Assembly (NCBI RefSeq): GCF_024585265.1
Contig: NZ_CP036533.1
Span: 5,589,001 to 5,653,000, forward strand
DNA: 64,000 nucleotides
Source of the DNA: Bradyrhizobium sp. WBAH42
GTDB taxonomy: Bacteria > Pseudomonadota > Alphaproteobacteria > Rhizobiales > Xanthobacteraceae
Direction of reading: 5' to 3'
Shown here: piece by piece, positions 57,456 through 64,000 of the stretch
How positions within the stretch are numbered: the stretch's first letter is position 1
Layout of the letters: the number at the start of each line of letters is the position of its first letter
Notes under the pieces: model-generated
Told to the model about the DNA's origin: nothing
Databases searched by the model: none
What the model saw: the letters and a program-made list of their open reading frames with translations, nothing else
Made by a program: the position numbers and the translations under genes

Positions 57456-57962
57456 ATGCATCTTCTCATCAGAATGGCGGCGATTGCAACATTCCCTGCT
57501 TGGATCGGATTGAACGCGAACGGCGCTGCGGCACAGGATTTCAAGGACCGATGGTCCATCATTCCGAGCGCGCAGGCAGAGCCGGCGCCTGCTGGAGTCG
57601 AACAGACGAAGAAGGATCAGATTGAGGCGCCACCTCCAACCGCACAAGAGCCATCGGCTGATCGCTCGGGCATGCGATCGTTCAATCGAGTCTTTTCGGG
57701 AAAGGCCTCCTATTATTCGTATTCCAAAGGCAAGACAGCGAGCGGTTCGTCATTCAATCGGAATCACCTCACGGCAGCGCATCGCAGCCTGCCATTCGGC
57801 ACCAAGGTCCGCGTGACCCATGGAGAAAGCAGCGTCATCGTCACCATCAATGACAGAGGCCCGTTCATTCGTGGCCGCGTCCTCGATCTCTCGCTCGCTG
57901 CCGCGCGCAGCTTGGGGATTACGAATCGCGGCGTAGCTCAGGTTCGTGCCGAGGTGTTGTAG
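57456..57962 (+). CDS. RlpA-like double-psi beta-barrel protein
   Basis: A 168-residue exported protein with a signal peptide (LLIRMAAIATFPAWIGLNANGAAAQ), a Pro/Glu-rich linker and a C-terminal DPBB domain. The domain has the RlpA landmarks GKASYYSYSKGKTASGSSFN, NHLTAAHRSLPFGTKVRVTH, INDRGPFIRGRVLDLSLAAARSLGI. RlpA proteins are septal lytic transglycosylases that cleave naked glycan strands. The family histidine and aspartate are retained (AAHRSLPFG, NDRGPF). There is no lipobox and no SPOR domain, so it is a short periplasmic version. Confidence 0.9.
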   Translation: MHLLIRMAAIATFPAWIGLNANGAAAQDFKDRWSIIPSAQAEPAPAGVEQTKKDQIEAPPPTAQEPSADRSGMRSFNRVFSGKASYYSYSKGKTASGSSFNRNHLTAAHRSLPFGTKVRVTHGESSVIVTINDRGPFIRGRVLDLSLAAARSLGITNRGVAQVRAEVL

Positions 57963-58017
57963 CGGATGACATTTGAAGGGCGGTGACATTAAATAACCCG
58001 ACGCGCTTGTGGATATA

Positions 58018-58098
58018 ACCCTTCCAGTACTCGCCGCCTTCATCGGCGTCAGCGCGATAAAGGCGGTCGCGCACAATACCGTGTTGCGCGACCGATTG
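58018..58098 (+). pseudogene. Remnant of a TetR-type regulator C-terminus
   Basis: This stretch reads LPVLAAFIGVSAIKAVAHNTVLRD, matching the C-terminal region of the TetR protein at 56467 (DPALAAFMCVSTIEAIAHNTVLNG) at roughly two thirds of positions. It has no start or HTH portion, so it is a broken copy or the tail of a lost paralogue, lying downstream of the rlpA-like gene. Confidence 0.6.
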
Positions 58099-58141
58099 CC
58101 GGAGGTCCCTATCATTCCGAGGGCACGATCTGCTCCAAAGG

Positions 58142-59041
58142 TCAAAAATGATAGTTCACGCCGACTCGGGCGACGTGGAAATCCGCCCGGCCGAAATTTG
58201 CGGTGTATCTGGACAGGTTCGGACCGATGCCCGTTGCGAGTGCGTTGACTGCCACCGACGATTTGCCGAGGTCAACGTAGAGATATTCGGCCTTGAAGCT
58301 CCAACGAGGCGCAAAGCGCCATTCGCCGCCTCCACCGACCGTCCAGCCAGTCTGAATGCGGGAATCGGTCCCCGTGAAGCAAGTCGATCCGATCGTACAG
58401 TTGAATGAAGTGCCGGCGACGGAGATATCGAAAGCGCCACCCGGTCCGTTCGCGATGTAGTCGTCAAATGTCGCTACTCGACCAAAAGCAAAGCCGCCGG
58501 TGCCATACAAAAGAACGCTAGGCGTGACCAGCGCCCCCAGACGCCCACGAATGCTCCCCCACCAGTCAATCTTTTGCTCAGCCGAGATGGTCTGTGCGAA
58601 AGCTGGGGGTAGAAGCGGCGTTGTTTCACGACCGCCGCCGCGCAAGCTGGATGCGCTCAAGTCACCTTCTACGCCGACCAGCCATTTGCCATCGAGTTGC
58701 CAATTGTAGCCCGCTTGCAGCCCTCCCGTTACACCACTCATCGAAAAATCGTGAGGGCTGGGAGCAACCTGCCCCGCAAACGGAGGCAAAAGCGGGACTC
58801 CAGGATTGAAGATGAAAGCGGAGGCCGCGTCACTCGTGAAATTCACCGACCGGTCTGCCCATGCGCCGCCAACGTTGCCGCCAGCGTAAAATCCCGTCCA
58901 GCTTGGGTTGGAGTCAGCCGGGCGCGCCTTCGTCAAAAGTGCAGGGCTTTGGTCAGCAGCTTCCGCCCCCGACGCGACGCTCGCCAAGACTGCTATAGCA
59001 GCCAGTCCTCTTCTCACGGGACGCCCCCTCCGCGATTCCAA
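58142..59041 (-). CDS. Omp25/31-type outer-membrane beta-barrel protein
   Basis: A 299-residue exported barrel protein with a signal peptide (LAAIAVLASVASGAEAADQ). It has the usual landmarks of the family: SWTGFYAGGNVGGAWAD at the first strand, GLQAGYNWQLDGKWLVGVEGDLS, IRGRLGALVTPSVLLYGTGGFAFG, GWTVGGGGEWRFAPRWSFKAEYLYVDLG, and the terminal ARVGVNYHF with C-terminal Phe. A pair of cysteines in FNCTIGSTCFTG may form a loop disulfide. It has one barrel, unlike the related protein at 16835. The function is structural or porin-like. Confidence 0.92.
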   Translation of the reverse strand: MESRRGRPVRRGLAAIAVLASVASGAEAADQSPALLTKARPADSNPSWTGFYAGGNVGGAWADRSVNFTSDAASAFIFNPGVPLLPPFAGQVAPSPHDFSMSGVTGGLQAGYNWQLDGKWLVGVEGDLSASSLRGGGRETTPLLPPAFAQTISAEQKIDWWGSIRGRLGALVTPSVLLYGTGGFAFGRVATFDDYIANGPGGAFDISVAGTSFNCTIGSTCFTGTDSRIQTGWTVGGGGEWRFAPRWSFKAEYLYVDLGKSSVAVNALATGIGPNLSRYTANFGRADFHVARVGVNYHF

Positions 59042-59181
59042 AGTGCCCGAAATTCATAAATCATGTTGACGCTGGACGCTGTGACGCGAGGGCAACACCT
59101 GCGGGACCTTGCAAAATCAACCGCAAACGGCCGGCCCGCGGTAAACCGACGGCCGGAAAGGAATTCGATTCTTGAAGAATT

Positions 59182-59259
59182 TGGTCGGAGCGAGAGGATT
59201 TGAACCTCCGACCCCTAGTCTCCCAGACTAGTGCGCTAACCGGGCTGCGCCACGCTCCG
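59182..59259 (-). tRNA. tRNA-Pro (anticodon GGG)
   Basis: A minus-strand 78-nt tRNA with acceptor arms CGGAGCG/CGCTCCG, D arm GCGC/GCGC, anticodon stem CTAGT/ACTAG around loop CTGGGAG (anticodon GGG), a T arm GGAGG/CCTCT with TTCAAAT, and encoded CCA (59182-59184). Confidence 0.95.
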
Positions 59260-59370
59260 AATGTCGTTCCATTAGCTAGGATCGCCGCTTTGCGCAAGGC
59301 GAGGCCGCAGCATTTTGGTGTATCCGCCCAAGCGGGCCGGAACTGCCCCGGAAAGCCGGCGGGCCCGCCC

Positions 59371-59952
59371 CTAGCCGTCCTTGAGGGCCTGGTCCAGCAT
59401 GTCCCTGCAGGCGACGAGGTCGCCGAGCACCCGCTCCAGCCGCTCCCGGTCGAGCGCGCTGGGGCCGGCGGGCGCGGCGGCGGCACCGCCCTTGCGGAAG
59501 GTGGTGAGAATCTCCTCGTCGTCGATCTCGGTGAAGCGGAAGTCGATGCCTTCCTCCTCATCGCCCTGATAGTCGTCATCGTCGGTGTCGGTGACGCCCT
59601 TGATGGGCGCCTCCTCGTCCTCGGGCTCCATCAGGCTCGCGCCGATGGCGTCCTCGATGGCGCCGAACGAGACCGCGGCCGCGCTGTCGGCGAGGCCCTG
59701 CACCGATTTGACGCCGTGCTCTTTGAGGATCCGCTGCACCCCGCGGATGGTGTAGCCCTCGCCGTAGAGCAGCCGGCGGATGCCCTTGAGCAGGTCGACA
59801 TCGTCGGGGCGGTAATAGCGGCGGCCGCCGCTGCGCTTCATCGGCTTGATCTGGGAGAAGCGGGTCTCCCAGAACCGCAGCACGTGCTGCGGAATGTCGA
59901 GTTCCTGCGCTACTTCGCTGATGGTTCGGAACGCATCCGGCGCCTTATCCAA
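59371..59952 (-). CDS. MerR-family transcriptional regulator
   Basis: A 193-residue MerR-type protein of the kind encoded next to ihfA in many alphaproteobacteria. The winged HTH is [70 protein letters not shown] highly acidic linker ([17 protein letters not shown]) and a C-terminal helix ([20 protein letters not shown]) follow. No metal-binding cysteines are present. It lies 24 bp after ihfA and is the last protein gene of the leftward cluster, before tRNA-Pro. Confidence 0.93.
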   Translation of the reverse strand: MDKAPDAFRTISEVAQELDIPQHVLRFWETRFSQIKPMKRSGGRRYYRPDDVDLLKGIRRLLYGEGYTIRGVQRILKEHGVKSVQGLADSAAAVSFGAIEDAIGASLMEPEDEEAPIKGVTDTDDDDYQGDEEEGIDFRFTEIDDEEILTTFRKGGAAAAPAGPSALDRERLERVLGDLVACRDMLDQALKDG

Positions 59953-59976
59953 ATGCCAGTCCTTTCCGAAAGGCGG

Positions 59977-60318
59977 TTACGCCTCTTCCTGAGCCTGGGT
60001 GGCGTCGCCGTTGGTGCGGTGCTGGGCGTTGATCCGCTGCTTCAGGATCGCCGAGGGCTTGAACACCATGACGCGGCGCGGCGAGATCGGCACCTCGGTG
60101 CCGGTCTTCGGGTTGCGGCCGATGCGCTGGCCCTTCTTGCGCACCATAAAGGAGCCGAACGAGGACAATTTCACCGTCTCGCCCTTCTCCAGGCAGTCGG
60201 TGATCTCCTTCAGCACGAGTTCCACGAAGGCGGACGATTCCGTGCGCGACAGGCCCACCTTCTGGTAGACGGCTTCGCACAGATCGACACGCGTTACGGT
60301 TTTGCTGGTCTCGCTCAT
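59977..60318 (-). CDS. ihfA: Integration host factor subunit alpha
   Basis: A 113-residue IHF/HU-family DNA-bending protein. It has [30 protein letters not shown], the beta-arm signature [26 protein letters not shown] with the intercalating proline, and [18 protein letters not shown] disordered tail ([13 protein letters not shown]) is normal for this genus. The ATG at 60318 ([10 protein letters not shown]) is preferred over one nine codons upstream. It helps bend DNA at sigma-54 promoters such as the one before glnB. Confidence 0.96.
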   Translation of the reverse strand: MSETSKTVTRVDLCEAVYQKVGLSRTESSAFVELVLKEITDCLEKGETVKLSSFGSFMVRKKGQRIGRNPKTGTEVPISPRRVMVFKPSAILKQRINAQHRTNGDATQAQEEA

Positions 60319-60450
60319 CGCCCTGCCCCACCTCACGGCGAACAATTCTCGTCTGAAATTATGAGCTTACGATACGGCGGTCAACACCGCACATCAATGC
60401 AGACCTAGCGATAATCGGCGTGGATTCCGGCAAAATTTTATCGGTGTGGC

Positions 60451-61431
60451 TTACCAGCGCACCAGCGCGGAGCCCCAGGTGAAGCCGCCGCCCATGGCCT
60501 CCAGAAGGACCATGTCGCCCTTTTTGATGCGGCCGTCCCTGCGCGCCACGGAGAGCGCCAGCGGGATCGAGGCCGCGGAGGTGTTGCCGTGGCGGTCCAC
60601 CGTCAGCACCACCTTCTCGGGCGCGATGTGCAGCTTGTGCGCGGAAGCGTCGATGATTCGCTTGTTGGCCTGGTGCGGCACGAACCAGTCGATGCCGTCG
60701 GCATTGAGCCCGGTCGCCTTGAAGGCATCGACGATCACGTCGGTGATCATGCCGACCGCATGCTTGAAGACCTCGCGGCCCTCCATGCGCAGATGACCGA
60801 CGGTCTGGGTCGAGGACGGCCCGCCGTCCACGAACAGCTTTGCCTTGTGGCGGCCATCGGAGCGCAGATGCGTGGTCACGATGCCGCGGTCGGTCGCGGC
60901 ATTGCCGGGCTGCTCCTGCGCCTCCAGCACCACGGCGCCGGCGCCGTCACCGAACAGCACGCAGGTGCCGCGATCATTCCAATCGAGGATGCGCGAGAAG
61001 GTCTCCGCGCCGATCACCAGCGCGCGCTTGTAGGCGCCGGTGCGCAGGAAATTGTCGGCGGTGGCCAGCGCAAACACGAAGCCCGAGCACACCGCCTGGA
61101 GATCGAAGGCCGCGCCATGATTGATGCCGAGCCCGTGCTGCACGGCGACGGCCGTCGCAGGGAAGGTGTTGTCGGGCGTCGAGGTCGCCAGCACGATCAG
61201 CTCGATCGACTGCGCGTCCACGCCGGCGTCGCGGAGCGCCGCCTGTGCCGCCTTGATGGCGAGGTGCGAGGTGAACTCGCCCTCGGCCGCGATGTGCCGC
61301 TCGCGAATGCCGGTGCGCTGCACGATCCACTCGTCGGAGGTGTCGATGCGCGCCGCCAATTGGGCGTTGGTCACCACCTGCTCCGGCAGATAAGAGCCGC
61401 AGCCGAGCACGACCGAACGAATCTGAGTCAC
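60451..61431 (-). CDS. fabH: 3-oxoacyl-ACP synthase III
   Basis: A 326-residue KASIII that starts fatty-acid synthesis by condensing acetyl-CoA with malonyl-ACP. It opens with [17 protein letters not shown], the catalytic cysteine lies in [17 protein letters not shown], the histidine in [14 protein letters not shown] and the asparagine in [15 protein letters not shown], and it ends [16 protein letters not shown]. Its start overlaps the plsX stop by 4 bp (ATGA), so the two are translationally coupled. Confidence 0.97.
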   Translation of the reverse strand: MTQIRSVVLGCGSYLPEQVVTNAQLAARIDTSDEWIVQRTGIRERHIAAEGEFTSHLAIKAAQAALRDAGVDAQSIELIVLATSTPDNTFPATAVAVQHGLGINHGAAFDLQAVCSGFVFALATADNFLRTGAYKRALVIGAETFSRILDWNDRGTCVLFGDGAGAVVLEAQEQPGNAATDRGIVTTHLRSDGRHKAKLFVDGGPSSTQTVGHLRMEGREVFKHAVGMITDVIVDAFKATGLNADGIDWFVPHQANKRIIDASAHKLHIAPEKVVLTVDRHGNTSAASIPLALSVARRDGRIKKGDMVLLEAMGGGFTWGSALVRW

Positions 61432-62489
61432 GAAACATCCTCCGGCGCGGGCTGCACGGATTTGAGTGCACCACCCTCGCGGTTGAGCATCTGATTGATC
61501 TTGTTCAGGAGATCGTAGTGAGCCATCTCATAGCCAACATCGATCGCATAGGCAAAGCCTTCGGCGTTGGTTCCGCCGTGGCTCTTGACCACTACCCCGT
61601 TCAGTCCCAGCAGCACGCCACCATTGGACTTATTGGGGTCCATCTTGTTACGCAGGGCCTGAAAGGCGCTGCGGGCGAAGAGATAGCCGAGCTTGGACGT
61701 CCAGCTCCGCTGCATCTCGTTACGGAGCAATTCCGCCATCTGCCGTGCGGTTCCCTCGGCCGCCTTCAGCGCGATGTTGCCGCTGAAGCCTTCGGTGACG
61801 ATCACGTCGGCCAGGCCCTTGCCGATGCCGTCGCCCTCGACGAAGCCGATATAGTCGAGCTCCGGCAGGTTCCGCGCCCGCAAGATCTCGCTGGCCTCGC
61901 GGATCTCCTCGTGGCCCTTGATCTCCTCGGCGCCGATATTGAGCAGCCCGACCGTGGGTCGGGGCTTGTTGAACAGCACGCTCGCCTTGGCCGCGCCCAT
62001 CACTGCCATGGAGACCAGGTGGTGGGCATCGCCGCCGAGCGTGGCGCCGAGGTCGAGCACGACCGACTCCCCGCGCAGGGTCGGCCAGATCGCCGAGATC
62101 GCGGGGCGGTCGATGCCCGGCAGGGTGCGCAGGTGGAAGCGGGCCATCGCCATCAGCGCGCCGGTATTGCCGGCGGAGATCGCGACATCCGCCTCGCCTT
62201 TCTTGACCGCATCGATCGCGAGCCACATCGAGGAGGTCTTGCGGCCGCGCCGCAGCGCCTGGCTCGGCTTGTCCTCCATGCTGACGGCGACGTCGGTATG
62301 GACGATTCTGGAGGCGGCTTTCAGCTTCGGGTGCTTGTCGAGCTCGGGCTCGATCCGGGCGCGGTCGCCGACCAGCAGGAACTCGGTGTCGCGATGCCGG
62401 CCAAGCGAGATGGCGGCGCCCGGAATGACCACTGCGGGGCCGACATCGCCCCCCATGGCGTCCAGCGCGATGCGAACCTTGCTTGGCAT
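61428..62489 (-). CDS. plsX: Phosphate acyltransferase PlsX
   Basis: A 353-residue enzyme converting acyl-ACP to acyl-phosphate for phospholipid synthesis, peripheral on the inner membrane. It begins [22 protein letters not shown] and contains [40 protein letters not shown] and [27 protein letters not shown]. The ATG at 62489 gives [15 protein letters not shown]; a longer readable frame upstream has no support. It precedes fabH with a 4-bp overlap, the standard order. Confidence 0.97.
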   Translation of the reverse strand: MPSKVRIALDAMGGDVGPAVVIPGAAISLGRHRDTEFLLVGDRARIEPELDKHPKLKAASRIVHTDVAVSMEDKPSQALRRGRKTSSMWLAIDAVKKGEADVAISAGNTGALMAMARFHLRTLPGIDRPAISAIWPTLRGESVVLDLGATLGGDAHHLVSMAVMGAAKASVLFNKPRPTVGLLNIGAEEIKGHEEIREASEILRARNLPELDYIGFVEGDGIGKGLADVIVTEGFSGNIALKAAEGTARQMAELLRNEMQRSWTSKLGYLFARSAFQALRNKMDPNKSNGGVLLGLNGVVVKSHGGTNAEGFAYAIDVGYEMAHYDLLNKINQMLNREGGALKSVQPAPEDVS

Positions 62490-62787
62490 GAAAGTCCTGG
62501 AAACCTGGTCTGGTGCAGTCTGAGCTAGCGGGGCCGCAAAATGGGTTTGCCACCGAGATGGCGACCGGCCAAGCGCCACGCCGCACCCGAACCGGGGCGC
62601 GACAATAGCGTTTTGTGCCCCCGAAACAACCTCTTGCCCCCAGCCTTTTGCATCCGAGGCGATCCGGCCGCCGGCCGCGGATTTCGCAGGAAACACATTG
62701 AAATCAGACGGATAAACGGCTGTCTCAAACCATCGAGGCAAATGGCTCGCGTGCCCTGGCAAGGCGGCCGCGAGCGGAAAATGCCCC
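62490..62787. other. Intergenic gap upstream of plsX
   Basis: A 298-bp gap between DUF177 and plsX with no supported gene. It is long enough for a separate plsX-fabH promoter. In many bacteria rpmF sits near here, but no L32 sequence is visible. Confidence 0.5.
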
Positions 62788-63351
62788 TCACTGTTCCTTC
62801 TTCTTGTCCTGCAATGCCTTCAGCACGGCGAAGGGATGGTCCTCGGGGTCGGGAGCGGTGACCTCCACCTCGAACACGGCGCCCTCCTTCCGCGGATAGG
62901 GATCGATCGCCAGGAACAGGACGTCGGTGGCGAGCCGGCCGAGATCGATGATGCCGCCCGTGATCGGCTCGGGCGGGTCGGCGACTTCGGGCGGCGCCTC
63001 ATCGTCCTGCCCCTCCTCGATCAGGTCGGCCAGGCGGCGCGCCTCGGCCTCGGGGGCGAACATCAGGTCCACCTCCTCCTCGATCTCGGTCTCAATCGGG
63101 TCGAGCGTGACGACGCAGGTCTGGCCGATGCGGCCGCGGACGAGGCCCGTGACCTGGACCCGCCCGCCGCTTTTCGGCACGACATTGAAGCTGGCATGAG
63201 CGGACAGGATCTCGCGCAGGCCCGCGACCTCCGCCATCGCCTGCCGCTCGGCCGCCGATGCTTCGAGCTCGCGATGCAGCCCGGCGTCCGGGATCTGGGC
63301 AACGATGACGGGCGCCCGCCACGGATCGGGTGCGGAATCTGGTCGGCTCAT
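62788..63351 (-). CDS. DUF177 (YceD-like) protein
   Basis: A 187-residue protein of the YceD/DUF177 family, linked in bacteria and plastids to 23S rRNA accumulation. It has [35 protein letters not shown], with the single cysteine typical of the family, and the late motif [29 protein letters not shown]. It is acidic overall with a Lys-rich tail. Its start overlaps the stop of the bc1 chaperone gene by 4 bp, so the two are coupled. Confidence 0.92.
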   Translation of the reverse strand: MSRPDSAPDPWRAPVIVAQIPDAGLHRELEASAAERQAMAEVAGLREILSAHASFNVVPKSGGRVQVTGLVRGRIGQTCVVTLDPIETEIEEEVDLMFAPEAEARRLADLIEEGQDDEAPPEVADPPEPITGGIIDLGRLATDVLFLAIDPYPRKEGAVFEVEVTAPDPEDHPFAVLKALQDKKKEQ

Positions 63352-63899
63352 GGCGTGACACCCTCTGGCAACGCCGGGGGAAACGTGAAGGACGCGCGCA
63401 GCAGCGCAGCCTCTTCGGCCCGGCCGAGATCGGCCTCGCTGGCCCGCGCATAGACCGCGAGCCGCTTGGCCTGGTCGAAACCGGTCCCATTCAAGATATT
63501 CTTGCAGATCGCCGATGCCAGAGCCTCGCCGCCGGCTTCCATCGCCTGGTCATAGGCCTGGACGCGGCCGTAGAAGGCCTCGCCGAAGGCCCGCATCCGC
63601 TTCGGCACGGTCTGGTCGCCCACCCCCATCTCGCGCAGATTGTCGTCCATGTCCTCGCAGAAGCGATCGAACAGCGCCTGGGACAGCTCCGTGGCGCCCT
63701 GAACCGCGCGCAGGCGGCGCAGCAACAGCCACAGATGCAGCAGCAACAGGTCGAAACGCCCGTTAACCGTGTCGGGTACGCCCAAGTCCCGGTAAAATAT
63801 GGGTTCTCGCGCCCGCGTCACGATCATGCCATAGATGGCTTCAATGGTGCCTGGCGGGGTTCGCCGGGGTTTCCTGAAGTGATTGAACGGCCAAAGCAT
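63348..63899 (-). CDS. Ubiquinol-cytochrome c chaperone (CBP3/UQCC1 family)
   Basis: A 183-residue protein homologous to the mitochondrial cytochrome b assembly factor Cbp3. It opens MLWPFNHFRKPRR and contains IYGMIVTRAREPIFYRDLGVPDTVNGRFDLLLLHLWLLLRRL and LFDRFCEDMDDNLREMGVGDQTVPKRMRAFGEAFYGRVQAY, the family core. In alphaproteobacteria it likely assists cytochrome bc1 assembly. It is the first gene of the leftward cluster visible here. The last 100 bp of the window upstream hold no complete gene and probably contain its promoter. Confidence 0.93.
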   Translation of the reverse strand: MLWPFNHFRKPRRTPPGTIEAIYGMIVTRAREPIFYRDLGVPDTVNGRFDLLLLHLWLLLRRLRAVQGATELSQALFDRFCEDMDDNLREMGVGDQTVPKRMRAFGEAFYGRVQAYDQAMEAGGEALASAICKNILNGTGFDQAKRLAVYARASEADLGRAEEAALLRASFTFPPALPEGVTP

Positions 63900-64000
63900 T
63901 GTGGTTTCCGCAAGCGGGCGCGCGCGAGTTGCATTCAGACGCCCAGCCCGGTACTTCAGCGCCTCGCGCGACGCAAGGGGACGGAATCAGTTCCGCTATG

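Noticed and set aside
63900..64000. Possible gene start at the right edge
   Set aside because: About 100 bp with no supported frame, probably the promoter region of the bc1 chaperone gene.

Overview
This window looks like a chromosomal segment of an alphaproteobacterium in or near Bradyrhizobium. The reasons are its high GC content, the tig-clpP-clpX-lon order, glnB directly before glnA, a GcrA cell-cycle regulator, the chaperone/DUF177/plsX/fabH/ihfA/merR block, porins and small Omp25/31-type barrels whose mature ends begin AADLPVKA, and several families of short intergenic inverted repeats. It is mostly core and metabolic genome. I see no transposase, integrase, phage gene, CRISPR array, plasmid origin or rRNA operon. 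Three tRNA genes are present: Val-TAC, Leu-TAG and Pro-GGG.

Layout. 1-3.1 kb: an acyltransferase, a methyltransferase fused in frame to an upstream small protein, tRNA-Val and a GFA-type zinc protein. 3.1-10.1 kb: lon, clpX, clpP and trigger factor, all leftward, then tRNA-Leu. 10.3-18.3 kb: a multicopper-oxidase-like protein that has lost key copper ligands, the NAD(P)HX repair enzyme, glnB-glnA behind a sigma-54 promoter, a frameshifted AraC regulator and a double-barrel outer-membrane protein. 18.3-21.8 kb: a slipin/NfeD pair and a hydrolase between two 96-bp direct repeats. 22-33.5 kb: housekeeping genes (amidotransferase, AI-2E family transporter, diguanylate cyclase, rplM-rpsI, thioesterase, enoyl-CoA hydratase, metY-like sulfhydrylase, heme A synthase).

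33.4-42.8 kb is an exopolysaccharide region: a deacetylase-like protein, a GNAT/FemAB-like acyltransferase, a Wzz/GumC-type co-polymerase with a degenerate tyrosine-kinase domain, a GT4 glycosyltransferase, an undecaprenyl-phosphate sugar transferase and a Wzy/ExoQ-like polymerase. 42.8-48.6 kb: a MarR regulator facing an FAD monooxygenase across a strongly palindromic operator, then catabolic enzymes. 48.8-59 kb: GcrA, a porin interrupted by an amber codon, a second MarR regulator, hydrolases, an SDR, TetR, RlpA-like and Omp25-like genes. 59.2-63.9 kb: a leftward run for cytochrome bc1 assembly, lipid initiation (plsX, fabH), ihfA and a MerR regulator.

A recurring theme is proteins that keep a fold but lose catalytic residues: the multicopper oxidase, the NodB-like deacetylase, the BY-kinase domain and one alpha/beta hydrolase. 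A second theme is small-scale decay: the amber porin, the frameshifted araC and a TetR C-terminal remnant. I found no clearly novel defence or mobile system. The most testable novelties are the pseudo-enzymes in the polysaccharide region and the paired 96-bp repeats.
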